Below, one piece after another: positions 46,400 to 57,714 of a stretch of DNA of 64,000 nucleotides. Under the pieces are notes generated by a model, which worked only from the letters and a program-made list of their open reading frames with translations, had not been told where the DNA came from and did no database searches. Source of the DNA: Gnetum montanum. Its lineage: Eukaryota; Streptophyta; Gnetopsida; Gnetales; Gnetaceae. The stretch spans positions 1,090,112 through 1,154,111 of the forward strand of contig MNCI01014694.1 in assembly GCA_015680685.1 (NCBI GenBank), in the 5' to 3' direction. The position numbers and the translations under genes are program-made. How positions within the stretch are numbered: position 1 is the stretch's first letter; the number at the start of each line of letters is the position of its first letter.

Positions 46400-46960
46400 A
46401 CAAATCAAAAACCATGACTACTTGACTAGAACACCAAGAATAATCCAAACCATGCTAAAGCCCCTTATTAAGAAGATTACAAGTTGCTTTCCACAGCAAT
46501 GGGTCATCCTTTTTAAAAAGCTATGCATATAATCCCTTAACATCAACATCTTTCCTAGAAGAAAATTTTTAAATCCTGTAGAAATGACATCAATGGATAA
46601 CTTAAGAATACAAGAGTTATCTTCCATAATCAGGGGAGCCTCTTGATTAAAAAGGTTATTGAAGAAAGTTTGAATAGTAGATAAGAAAAATCCCCAACAA
46701 TGTTGTTGTCTATCATTTTTTCCTGCTATTCTTTAATGAACTTTTATTTTTTTAAAAAAATAAATAAGCTTTCTATAATTCTTTAGTATTGAAACATCAA
46801 AATGTAGAGCTATAACATCTTTATGAGATGTTAAATAGTCTACATTAAACCAAGGTTTTCTACAAGAAGACCTCTTCTTAATCTCTACCCAAGCAATTGT
46901 AGACAAAAAAGCACTACTCAAATCTACCTCATTGTCATTGTTGACTAACATGTTAACCAC
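46400..46960 (-). pseudogene. LINE ORF2 segment between endonuclease and RT
   Basis: 46733-46960 encodes 'FLSTIAWVEIKKRSSCRKPW', the 'KPWFN' step and a Lys-rich helix typical of the L1 stretch before RT. 46418-46627 is open but not matched to a specific RT motif. Confidence 0.5.
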
Positions 46961-48100
46961 TCTTGTTTGAAAATCTTAATGAAGTTCTTCTATGAGATGA
47001 TGAGTTCTATATTTCTTAAAATGAATATGATGAATTAAAGTAAGAATAGTGAATTTCATGTAATGATAAGAAGATTCTAGGATTTTTTGTTTCACTTGAA
47101 TGTTTTTCACTACATCTATGTTATCATGAGTAGACAAGAGAAGATGAATGCAAGAGTTACCTTGGTGTCCAGTAAAGGTGAAATAGGAGGAAGATAATTT
47201 ATTAATGCTATTAAGGATTAAAAAATCAAAGAAATTATCCCATTCTAAGAAATAAATACCCCTATGATTTGTACTATGATCAATAGATGATCTTTTGTGA
47301 ACTAAATAAAGCTCTTCATTGAAATTTAATTAAAAATTCCAAATAAGCCTTTGAATCTAACTTTGTCCAACATGAGCATTAAAATCCCCACAAAGAAAAA
47401 CTTTACCAAGCCTAGAGAATTCTGCAACATCTTGACCCATGCACTGAAAATGACGCTCTTATGAAAGATTAGCAGAATTATAAATAGACGAATCTTTAGG
47501 GGCAAAATAACAAAAAGTAACATATTAGCCACTTTTGTTTGTAAATCTTGATGAAGGTTTTATGTGAGACAATGAGTTCTACATTTCTTGTAATGAATAT
47601 GATGAATTGAAGCAAGAATAGTAAATTTCAAGTAATGATGAGGACATTCTAGGATTTTTTTCTCCCACTTGAAAGTTTTTCATTGCATCTATATTATTAG
47701 GAATAGACAAGAGAAGATCAGTTCAAGAGTTACCTTGATGTCTAGTAAAGGTGAAATGAGAAGAGGAAAGAAATTTGATGATGCTATTAAGGATTAAAAA
47801 ATCAAAGAAATGATCCCACTCTAAGAAATGAATGCACCTATGATTTGTACTATGATCAACATATGATCTTTTGTGAACTAAATAGAGCTCTTCAATGAAG
47901 TTTAATTGAGAATTCCAAACAAGCCTTTGAATTTGACTTTGTCCAACATGAGCATTAAAATTCATACAAAGAAAAATTTTACCAAGTCTTGAGAATTTTG
48001 CAACATCCTGAATGACATATTGAAATTGATGCTTTCATGGAAGATTAGCAGAATTGTAGATAGATGAATCCCTCACAACAAAATAACAAAAAGCAATATA
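46946..48100 (-). repeat. Tandem direct duplication of about 574 bp inside the LINE
   Basis: Copy 1 about 46946-47519, copy 2 about 47520-48100. Matching landmarks: 'gtttgaaaatcttaatgaag'/'gtttgtaaatcttgatgaag', 'atgctattaaggattaaaaa' in both, and 'gattagcagaatt' in both. Copy 2 joins the endonuclease frame; copy 1 repeats its C-terminal half in disrupted form. Confidence 0.9.
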
Positions 48101-48424
48101 AAGAACCTTTGAAATGCTTTGAACTTGAACCCACAAATATTGGTTATTATCATCAACTTTGTGCACCTTTATAAAATGATCTATAGACTTTTTAATTAAA
48201 CAAGAAATACCACCAGAAGTTCTATCCCTCAACTTGAAATGTTTATTTCTAACAAAAATGATGTGAAAGCCTAGAATAGATACAATTGGAGAATTTTCTT
48301 CTTCCCAAGTTTCAACAAAAATAAACAAATCAAAATCACTAAAGAAATAACTAGTCTCTAAAGCAACAACTTTATTAGCCAATGAATTTTCAACATTAAG
48401 GAAATCACATATAATAGAAGCCAA
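47560..48424 (-). pseudogene. LINE endonuclease (APE-type) domain
   Basis: 48035-48424: 'FDLFIFVETWEEENSPI', 'GGISCLIKKSIDHFIKV' and 'LYIAFCYF' follow the apurinic-like endonuclease of L1 elements. 47723-47965: 'MNFNAHVGQ' (from the DFN step, Asp changed) and 'SHFTFTRHQGNS' (the late S/T-H-xx-G-N region). Stops separate the two. Confidence 0.7.
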
Positions 48425-48459
48425 TCCTAATTTTGGGGGATTTGTCCTCTAATGATTAC

Positions 48460-49110
48460 AATATATTTATAATTCAAGTAAGCAGTTTTACCGTTAACAT
48501 GAACTTGTTTAACTTTTTGTCATTCTTCTTACTTTTGCTGCATACCTTTTTTTTGTTAGCTCTTCATTAATCCAAATGTTCTGTCCTTTCAAGATACTTC
48601 TATTATTCTAAACCTTATCTCTTTCATGCTACTAATTTTTTGAAGTTTATTTTCCTTAGAACTAATTTTATTTGAACTAATTGTTGAGGTAGAAGACATG
48701 TGCATTTGTTTTGTAAAAAAATCTCGCATGGCCTGCAAATGATCCTCCCCCTATTTTTAAGGAATTCTCACAATTCAAAGATTCTAAATTTTGTCACATT
48801 TTTGTTCATCTTTATGCATTTTTTCAGTAACTACCTCTAAGCCTAATTGAGCATTTGTTATTTTTAACTTAAGAGAATCCAACTTTAATTGCAAAATATC
48901 CATTATTTGTCTAAACTTGGGTTGCTTCAACATTTAACAATGAATCTTTCAACTTGACAATGGTTGGCATGGTTTGTACCTTTTTCACTACAATTCAACC
49001 AAACTCTACTTTTTGTAAATCCTGTCATTGAAACTCTATTTCTTGTACTTCCCCAAACTACTTGTTGCTTTTTTGGTCTTGGTATGCAAAACATTGAATC
49101 CCAAATCACT
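48460..49110 (-). pseudogene. LINE ORF1 C-terminal part
   Basis: Minus strand: a Leu/Lys coiled-coil-like stretch ('MDILQLKLDSLKLKITNAQ') then, with stops, a sequence of the form 'FG.MKS..KKGM' and 'VHVNGKTAYLNYKYIVIIRG', the familiar 'IxINE.LT..R...' tail of LINE ORF1-like proteins. Position directly upstream of the endonuclease supports it. Confidence 0.45.
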
Positions 49111-50306
49111 AAAATGCTAAAAACCTAAATTAGATCTGTGATCCACTAAATCACTGAAATTGCTGAATTGCCAAATCACTTAAATTATGAAATAATTTTA
49201 TTATAATAATAAAAGATAATAATGAAGGCGATTCCTTATTATTATGTCTTTCAAAGTACTCATGTATCCACTCTATTGCTATTCTTTACAATTTGGGCTG
49301 TGTGATTGAAATTGGGTTTTCATCGGCAGTCTAACAAACAGCGCATTCCTCTTGTTTTTGTTTAATGGTACCCATTAACAAATAGAAAATATTAATGGAA
49401 TTAAGGGACCTATTGTAAATAGTTACCATTTGATATTCAATAATCATTTTCAATCAAAAGTTATGATCAGACTCGTTGTTTGTTAATTAAATGAGTCCTC
49501 CAAAAAAACACAAACAAAACAATAACATTGTAAACGATTGTGCAGACTAAATTTTCATGCAGAGTGTTTTGGTTCTTTGGTTTCAGTAGGTTGGAGGTTT
49601 GATGTTAGATTTATTTTATTTTGACCACGTGATGCAATTACGAATTATAACATCTATTTTTCAGTCAGAATTATTAAATTTATTTTACGAATTCTTAAAT
49701 ACTCCTCCATTTCCATGTAAAATAGCAAAAACAAATGGAGCAAACATTTTAGAATGGGATCCTCCATTAACATGCCTCAACTGAATCCACAGAGCAAACA
49801 TATTTAGAATGAAATCCTTTATTATTTGTGGACAACTTTTCCTATTGAACTTAGAATCATGCACTTCATCAATTTAGTAGCTTTATCTTCCTTTTACATT
49901 GCAAATTCAATGAACAAGTTTTTGAAGTTAGAAAGCTCAACTCGATGATACGAGTTTGAAGCAACCAGAGTTTTGCTTACTTTAATACGTTTAAAAGCAT
50001 ACAAACTATAACAATCCTAGGAATATACAGTTTTAGAATTTGCAGAGCTTTTCTTTGTATAATTTTTACATAGGTCAGTGTTCTTTGGGTAAGATTGAGA
50101 TGGTACAAGAGGCAACAAACGGCAGCCAGACAATCAATTCGCGTGATTTAGACGCCCTAGCACATACATATGTGAACTACAACTTGCAATGAACAGAATT
50201 AAGCAATGCAAATATATGTTTTCTTTTCACCTCGGGCTACAAAGAACTTTTATAACAAGCATGCATGAAAAATGCAATACCTCACAAATCATATAAGTCC
50301 GTGCAT
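49111..50306. other. Unassigned, non-coding
   Basis: AT-rich. No element or exon recognised. It could be the 3' flank of the LRR fragment that follows on the minus strand. Confidence 0.5.
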
Positions 50307-50535
50307 TCATACCACATTGGCAACACCGTTGTGTGTGCCAAGAAGTTGCCTTTGAAGCTCTGGCTCAGCGCGAGCAATGTCCAACCTTTGAAGAGTTGCC
50401 ACTTTGTCTTCCCAACCACTGGTTGCTTCTTTCAAGCTCTTACAGTCCCATATTCTCAATTCACGGAGGCACGGCATATCTCCATCCTCTAGTACAGGTA
50501 GCGTCCTTAACATGGAGAGACCACGCAGTCAAGGG
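50307..50535 (-). pseudogene. C-terminal tail of an NB-LRR-type resistance protein
   Basis: Minus strand, in frame back to a stop near 50530: 'LRGLSMLRTLPVLEDGDMP' then 'CLRELRIWDCKSLKE', ending 'QLLGTHNGVANVV' and a stop at 50307. The repeated 'CLREL.I.DC..L..' is the LRR pattern of plant NB-LRR proteins, with the usual 'MPCL' preceding it. No NB-ARC, TIR or coiled-coil domain is in the window. Either a last exon or a stranded fragment. Confidence 0.6.
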
Positions 50536-50910
50536 CTTTACTCTGCTTGCAGACACATGGAGGTTCTTAAATTCATCGTTGGAGATAAACGTACCAGAAG
50601 GGGCGGATGCAGATAGGCGGAGCTGCAGCGTAGGGTTACAGGGAAACGGAGCAGGGATCTGCTGCGGGGTTACGGCAACCTGCAGCAGGCCAGGTCTGGT
50701 ACAAGGAGCAGTAGCGGGAGACGTATCTGCAACACAGTGAAAGCAGAGTAGGGCAGGATCCAGGAACTCAGCGGCACAAGCAGCAACAAGCAGAGCACAG
50801 CTACGGCCAACAAAATGGCAGCGCCAAAAGGGTACATCTGCTGCCAAGCAGTAGGGCTAGACGTGCTGAACGCAGCAGCGGAATAGCAGACAAGAAGGAA
50901 AGATCAGAGG
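50536..50910 (-). other. GC-rich, CTGC-repetitive stretch beside the LRR tail
   Basis: Much more GC-rich than anything around it, full of ctgc/gcag. The minus strand is open for 128 codons (50461-50847) but the product is Cys/Ala/Pro-rich with no recognised domain and overlaps the LRR exon in another frame. Could be an intron, an insertion or a decayed exon. Confidence 0.35.
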
Positions 50911-51899
50911 CTGTGACGTAAATTACAGAGAGGGTACTTATTGACTACGCACAGAAGCATGAGGCGAATGGGCCAATGTAGATTTCTCTTTTAATATTTT
51001 CTGTAAGTAAATAATACTTTACTTCCGGGATACAATTATACCATGTCACTTTTGGAAGAAAGTGATAGCACTCTTAATGCATTTAACTATTTTCTATTAT
51101 TCATGTTGAAAAGTTGTGTAAATTTCATGCACTTCAGGTACCAGTTCATCTGCAGATTCTCCTTGCAAACACAACAGAAAGAAGAAATATAATGATGTAA
51201 GTGGATTACCAAATAAAAGGGAATGCTATAAGCTTCAATCTTAAGCAACATTACATTGTATCTAATGTTAAATTAGACCTTATTCCAAAGGGCAAAGGTG
51301 GCACATTACATTTCAGGCCCTATCCTTTATAATGTTATTGTTTAGCATTATTAACATTCAGCTTTGTCTCATTCCCCATCTTCTTTTTTAATCACTCTTC
51401 CTTGACCCCTCCATCCTTTTCTAATTACTCCTAATCTTATCTCTCCTCTTGCCCTAGTTTCTTATGGTCTTTTACTCTTGGCCTTCTCAATGGTGCTTTA
51501 CCCCCTTGTTTTGTTGGAAATGTTTTTCTTTTTTTAGTGCAAAGCCTATATAATAATCTTTAATAATAAGTTATAGGGTATTTCTATTTGTCCTTGTAGG
51601 TTCCTGGCATTATATACAAAAGCCTATATTAAAGAAATTTGGAAAGCCTTTAAAAAGATTAATATTCAACATCTTCATAAAGATGAGGCCACCAATTACT
51701 TTCATTTCTTCCCTATTGAACTATAGCCACTTTTACTCAACCATTATCCTAATGCCTAAATTATAGGAAAATATGCTTCCCTTTTACATAATTGTCTTAA
51801 CATCTAGTTCAAGAATACAAAAATAACACAAGTTTGAATAGTCCTTGGGAATTAGCTGGGGTCTCCTCCAATTGATTAAGGTTGGATACTACTTTGTTT
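50911..51899. other. Non-coding, no feature recognised
   Basis: AT-rich, nothing supported on either strand. Confidence 0.5.
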
Positions 51900-52109
51900 G
51901 ATAGTTCTACCTCTCTTACTGAAGATTTTCAACCTATTCTACTGTCATTTTCACTGTAGGAGACATCAAGGGACACAACTAAGTTCCAACGTAAAGAATA
52001 TTGATAGTTCTACCTCTCTTGCTAGAGATTTACAACCTATTTCTACTACCATTTTCACTATAAGAGACATCAAGGGAGGCACAACTAAATTCCAACATAA
52101 AGAATACCC
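51900..52109. repeat. Tandem duplication, two copies of about 105 bp
   Basis: Both copies start gatagttctacctctctt (51900 and 52003) and share 'cattttcact' and 'agacatcaaggg'. They abut the copia shard. Confidence 0.9.
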
Positions 52110-52189
52110 AAGACATTCAAAAAAAGTTACATTTACCTTTATACGCTACTATAGAATCAAGAAGTTTAAAGGTTTGGAACCTTGTAATT

Positions 52190-52500
52190 AGGACAAACAT
52201 TTCTTCATAATTCACATGCTTTTTTTACTTTTATCCTTTTAGTAAAAGTCTTGATTTGAATGCATTAATCAAACTATCCTCATTGAACTTTGTCTTGAAG
52301 ATCCATTTTGTATCTATTACTTTCTTACCCTATGATTTGTCTACAAGAAGTCAAGTTTCATTTTTGATAATAGAATTTGTTTCCTTCTTCATGGATACCC
52401 TCCATTCATTAGATTTAAATACTTCTTCACCTATTAATGGTTCATGAATAAGCATAAAGAATGAAACATAAAAACTTCATATGCTTCTTGTATGTCTTCT
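52190..52500 (-). pseudogene. Ty1/copia reverse transcriptase shard
   Basis: Minus strand from 52443: 'EPLIGEEVFKSNEWRVSMKK', 'ETNSIIKNET', 'GKKVIDTKWIFKTKFNEDS' and 'KSRLLLKG', then 'NYEEMFVL' near 52200. This is the N-terminal RT region of plant copia elements (EP...EEA..S.EW..AM..E, GKK.I..KW.FK.K...DG, K.RLVAKG, Y.E.F.PV). Two stops. No other copia domain or LTR is nearby. Confidence 0.75.
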
Positions 52501-52665
52501 TCCAAAGACATGGTCAAGCATTTGACTTAGAGGATGCATCTTTCAAGCCTTGATGAAATTAAAAATTACTCTTGAATTGCCATTAATTTTTCTTTTTATT
52601 TCTTCTCTTCATTTAAGAAGTGTGAAAGGCCAAATTTTTGTTCATCAACTATCATACCTCTTGAT

Positions 52666-53559
52666 TGATGAATGGTGTTTTGCCAGGCCCGATATCAGGT
52701 ATGCGATATCGTGGCCTGGATAATGATATCGAATACATGATATCATGATTCCTGTGTAGGCCTATAAATACCATGTTTGGGCGCACAGGAAAGGGGGAGT
52801 TAGAAAGTGTTAGAGTAGAGTCTTTTTGCTAGNTAGGAAAGGGGGAGTTAGAAAGTGTTAGAGTAGAGTCTTTTTGCTAGTTTTCAATTCATTTCAGTTC
52901 TTTCCTTAGTGCATGCCCACAATGTGATGATTGTAATTGTACAGAACCTTTATTCGAGTGTGACGTACTTGGACACACACATGATCAGCAATAAAGATTG
53001 AGATTACTCCATTATTGCAACATTCACTTATTTTTAATTGTTTAATTATTATTGTTATTTATTGTTTTCTTAGTTAATATTTCTTTACCATCATTTACTA
53101 TTTTTGTTGTTAAATGTGAAATGAGTACGACTTAGTCACGAACATTGAAGTGTAATAGCTTGGTAACCCAGTAGCGTATTTAGGAGTGCTCAAGTAATGT
53201 GCACTTGGTAATTCCAGAAGTAGCACACGAGGTCCAAGATGCGTACGGATGATTAAGGATGGATGCTCATCGCACTTAGGCTAGCTTAGAGTTCATTTCC
53301 TATTGCTTATTATTTTAATTAAGATTATTTTCCATTGTCTCTAGGAGTAGCCTAGTGTTAGAAATCATATCATACACTTCACTCTGGACTAAACCATACA
53401 TGATAAGTGAATACTAGTCCAGGTGGGAAGACAGTGAACTATGATCAATGTGTAACTATCTAGATACCACAACTAGTCCGTCTATGGAGTTCGACTGGAT
53501 TGTGTGTGTATATGCTCATATTCGTATGGTTGAGTGTAGGGGTACCTCGCCACTCATCA
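52666..53559 (+). repeat. Family II LTR of F (894 bp, includes an assembly duplication)
   Basis: Starts TGATGAATGG and ends ...cactcatca. U3 has four GATATC sites (52685-52745), then TATA tataaata at 52763-52770, and aataaag near 52990. A single N at 52833 sits between two copies of the same stretch, so true length is shorter by roughly 45 bases. Confidence 0.85.
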
Positions 53560-53560
53560 T

Positions 53561-53578
53561 TGGCATCGTTGCCAGGGA
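53561..53578 (+). promoter_or_regulatory. Primer-binding site of F
   Basis: TGGCATCGTTGCCAGGGA, two changes from the perfect tRNA-Asp complement. Confidence 0.8.
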
Positions 53579-53692
53579 TGGTGGTAGTTATTTAGATTAG
53601 TTATATCATACAAGATCGCTATAACAAAGTATTAACGATATATCTTTTAGAAAAGAAATTAATTTCAATTAAGTCACACAAGATTTACAACA

Positions 53693-55695
53693 ATGTCTCT
53701 CTCACAAGACTATGGTAATGCAACAACTAGTGAGGCAATTCATTGGAGAACCAACAAAATTTATGATGAAGATGAAGTTTGGAGTACTCAATCTTATGCA
53801 GGGATCTCTTATGTACATAAACGAAGACAACATCATCCCAACTCACAAATTCATAACTTACCTAGTGATGATGAATACCTGCTAGCCACTAAGAGCCTAA
53901 TGCATATACAAGAGGCTATTCAAATATCCTGCAGGCATCGCAAGGAAAGCCGACTACCCAGGCTTGACTTAAATAACTTTTTCAAGTTTTTAGGAGGCTA
54001 TGATTTAGATCTGCAACATCATTTACAAGCATTCTATGATGCCTGTGCATGGAACAACATTGATAATGACTAGCAAAGACTTAAGCTCTTTCCTATGACA
54101 CTCGTTGGCTAAGCAAAGGTATGGTATAGAACCTTAAAACCAAAATCAATTTGATGTTGACCGACAATGGTAGAACTCTTCAATGAAGAATATCAAACCT
54201 ATGCAAAAGTGTTAGCCTTGAGGAGACAAATCTAAGAGTGGAAACAAGGGCAACATAAACCCTTGGACATGGCCTTGGAAAGATATTATTCATTATTAAA
54301 CAATTTCCCAAGCCATGGGTTCTCTGAGAAGAGGCTAATGTATCACATCATGGATGGGCTATGTAATGAAATAAGGGAGACCTTAGGGATGTATGCCCCA
54401 AGATAGCTATATGAGCTACAAACCCACCACTTCCAAGAGCTTATTAAGCGGGTAGCAAAAGAATAAGGAGAAATAGATAAATGGGAGAATGTTGAGAGAT
54501 TTCAATAGGACCAAAATCTCAAAATAGCAAAGGTCCATGATCATGAAGAGGAGAAATCAACTCACCTCAAGGAGGTGGAATCATCTTTGCCAATACTATA
54601 ATCACTAGATGAAATTGAGGCAAAGATCAATAAGATGATGGAATGGGTACATGAAAAATGCAGCGAATATGCCAACATTATTAGAGGTGGAACTATGCCA
54701 AATCAAGAAATAGGACAGGATAGCACACAACAATCAAAATGAAGGGTTGAAGATAATAAGAATAGGAACTCAACTGTCAATCATACGTATCAATGTAACG
54801 TTTGCCTATATGATCACCCCAAAGGCCAATGCCCAGTCTTGTCACATTTACATGAGCATTGGGGAGGAATGTTACATCCATATTTCATACAAAAATATCA
54901 TGTTCAACCAGAGTGGAAAAAATCCCAGTGGTGGGGGAGGCCACTGTCAAACTGGTCACACCCTTTATACCATCTAAACCTAAGCACTTATCATGTTCAA
55001 CATCCTATTTTCCCAACTGTGTCAACATCCTCTATTTCACCACATCATTATCATTCTTTTGAGTACTATCCACCCATGTCCTCTCCAACAAGATCACCAC
55101 CTCATGTTCCTTATACTTTCCCTTACTCTCAATATTCTCATCATTCACCTCCTTCTACATCGCCACCAATAGTACCAAAAGGTTTTGCACTATCAACAAT
55201 AATGGAGGTCCTTCACAATGTCAAAAGCATCCTTTCTTTAGACATGATCGAAGAAAGAGATAACATAGTTTTGAAACCACTGCATCCTCCAACCTGGCAC
55301 AAGTTCAACACTGTGATGCATCTGCCTCCTTGAACTTAACGCCTCCTGTTATCTTATCAAGGCCACCAATCAATACTCCAACTACCATGCAACCTAATGA
55401 ATATAACCACATAGGGAGACATATTGATCCTTGCATAGCATCTTACAGTTATGAGTGCCATAGTGGGTCAACTCCTTATCACTTAACCACATCTTATAAT
55501 TTGCCCCACTATGCCTACTTTAATCAAGTGCGTGAACCCCAATTTAGGTACATTTCTGCCACCACATCAAAAGACACCCAGTGGTTTGGATATGACCAAA
55601 CTCCAATATTTCCCACATGCATGGATCTGCATTTTCCATTTATTAATTTTAGCCATGCTCAAAAGTCTAGTTATGGAGGATATACTCCATTCTAA
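53693..55695 (+). pseudogene. gag of F (family II type)
   Basis: Starts MSLSQDYGNATTSEAIHW at 53693, unlike the family I start. The core matches family I: 'FLGGYDLDLQHHLQAFYDA', 'LKLFPMTLVG', 'FNEEYQTYAKVLALRRQI' and 'MDGLCNEIRETLGMYAP'. The zinc knuckle is CNVCLYDHPKGQC near 54793-54832. The Pro/Tyr/His/Ser-rich C-terminal half (54839-55333, 55330-55695) ends 'SSYGGYTPF' and a stop, the same end as in G. About ten stops. Confidence 0.8.
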
Positions 55696-57130
55696 CAAGC
55701 AGAATTAGTAAATGTTTTTCCTTTTCTTTGATTTTACAATTTTTTGTTTTTCATTTTTTTCATTTTTAATTTGTTGTTTTGTCTTTTTATTTGTTGTTTT
55801 ATCTTTTTATGGGTAATCTCATCTATGAATAAAACACTTATGTGACTCATTGGTCGAGGTGTTGTTCTATGCTATCAAGTCTCAGGTGATTACTTATTTG
55901 GACAATGAGCCCACAACATCCACCCACCCATTCTATTAATAAGAGGTTCTACTCTGGGAATGATGATATTTTTTCCATCACTAAAACTTAAAGTAATTTT
56001 GTGCTCATTATGCCCAGAGCAAAGAATGATGGACTAAGAAGGAATGGCCAGGGTATGACATCAAGGGGACTTGTGGATTCTTTTTGGTGAAAACTATAGG
56101 TGCTATCATGCAGCCTGGTTGTACTAAGATCCTTGTAGATCTAACAAAAAATTGAAGTAAGAGTAATAAAGGCACTCAATAAAGAAACTCAAAGTTGTTC
56201 TAGGGATCCCACTGAAAGACATGCACCCATGCCTGAAGGTTGGCAACTTCTCTAGTTCATTGTTGGAAAGGACAAAGTGCCAAAGCAACTAAAAGAAGAA
56301 AAGAGAAGCAAAGAAAAGGAAAAGAAAATAAAACATCAAAGAAACAACCAAAGAAAAAAAAACATGCTACCAAGCAATTCCAAAACACTCCTCCCTTAGA
56401 CAAAACGCCAAGTGATCATACATCTTGCTGTCATGGTGCCCTTATGGTTGTCCATCATTAGATGAAACAATGCGATGTCATTGATTGGAAGAATGGACTT
56501 GGTCTTGATTTTGGAGCGACGGGTTAATGACACATTAATCATGCCCCACAGTCAAGATTCATTGTGCCTAGGGTCAGTCATCTCATGTCCTGATCTCTGC
56601 AATCCCTTCTACGATTCGTCTCATCATGCTACCCATGTATTTTTAACTTGTGTCTTGTGTCGCATAGAACTCATACCTCATAATGGTGGTATCTACATGT
56701 GTGTATGTTGTGAAACTAGTGTGGATTACATTTAACCCTTTTAGTGCCTACGGACATTTTCAGGTGTGGTTACGTAAGGGCATGATAGGTAGGAATCTAC
56801 TTTGGGGAGGATCCACTTGCGTAGCTTTTGTAATTCACACTCATTGCACATCATCATCACATCATCTTATACCCTCCAAGTATTGCATTGCTATAATAAT
56901 CCTTTCCTTTACCATCATTTTAAATTCCAACGTTCCTATGCACCACCACATGTCCTTTTTCCTCATCCTATTCATGAATTTCATTGTCAAATTCCACTTC
57001 ATTACACTTTTGGTGCCTTTAGGTCCCTTCAACATTATCCTAGATCTTTCAAATTAACCTTAAATCCTTCATTTTTTTACCTTGGAAATTTGAAAATTCA
57101 TCAATTTTACCAAGTACCCTATTTTCAAAG
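55696..57130 (+). other. Post-gag non-coding spacer of F
   Basis: Homologous to G 61798-63140 and II-A 1525-2250. Starts with a T-rich tract, contains 'catcaaggggacttgtggattct', and a Lys-rich frame (56240-56461) that is not conserved in G. No protein conserved between copies. Confidence 0.6.
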
Positions 57131-57135
57131 GGACA

Positions 57136-57197
57136 CGATATCAGGTACCCGATATCAGGTCCGCACTATCGAGTATGTGATATTGTGTCTATAAAAA
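57136..57197 (+). promoter_or_regulatory. Internal promoter-like module of F
   Basis: Two GATATC sites (57138-57160), a degenerate GATATTG site near 57178, then tataaaaa at 57190-57197 and a second TATA-like tatatata. Same layout as the LTR U3. Followed at about 57250 by 'tgcaaggggagttgttgaaa', conserved in II-A (2385) and G (63250). Confidence 0.55.
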
Positions 57198-57714
57198 CTA
57201 TATATAGGGACCCCACTACGCACATCAACGTCATTTTTCACTGTTCATGCAAGGGGAGTTGTTGAAATTTTCTTCTGCAAATTCTATTGCTCTGAGCACC
57301 TATCATTCCAACTTCCATATCTTGCTCATTAATGCTTTGATTCTCATTCTAATTGAACCTATCTAAACCCGGAGTGTTTGACTTAGTCGTGGGGGAATGG
57401 TATGCTCCAAGTTGTGCATAATTTTTTTCAAATGCATCATTACTTGAAGGATATCATAAAGGATAAATGACCTTAAAAATGTTTAAACCATTTGCCAAAT
57501 TAATTTTATCTCTTCACCCATGCCATGAAAATTATTTCTTTTTGAGTCACCTAATCAAATTGGGGCCAATATCAAACCTTTTAGGGGAAATTTTCATAAA
57601 ATTTTCTAACTCTAAAGCACACTAGACAAGAAATGAATTTATTAAGGCAAGAAGTAAGGTATAAATCAAATTTTGTAAATAGCCTTACTAATAGATGGTT
57701 CAGTGTGATTGCAA

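Larger units (their letters stand above)
46400..49110 (-). mobile_element. L1-like LINE remnant, minus strand
   Basis: Order on the minus strand: ORF1 end (49110-48460), endonuclease (48424-47560), a duplicated block, then the region between endonuclease and RT (46960-46400). RT core and 3' tail are missing. All parts have stops. Confidence 0.75.

Noticed and set aside
56240-56461. Lys-rich frame in the F spacer, looks like a nuclear basic protein
   Set aside because: A/G-rich low complexity; the equivalent stretch in G (62365-62400) is short and not in frame.
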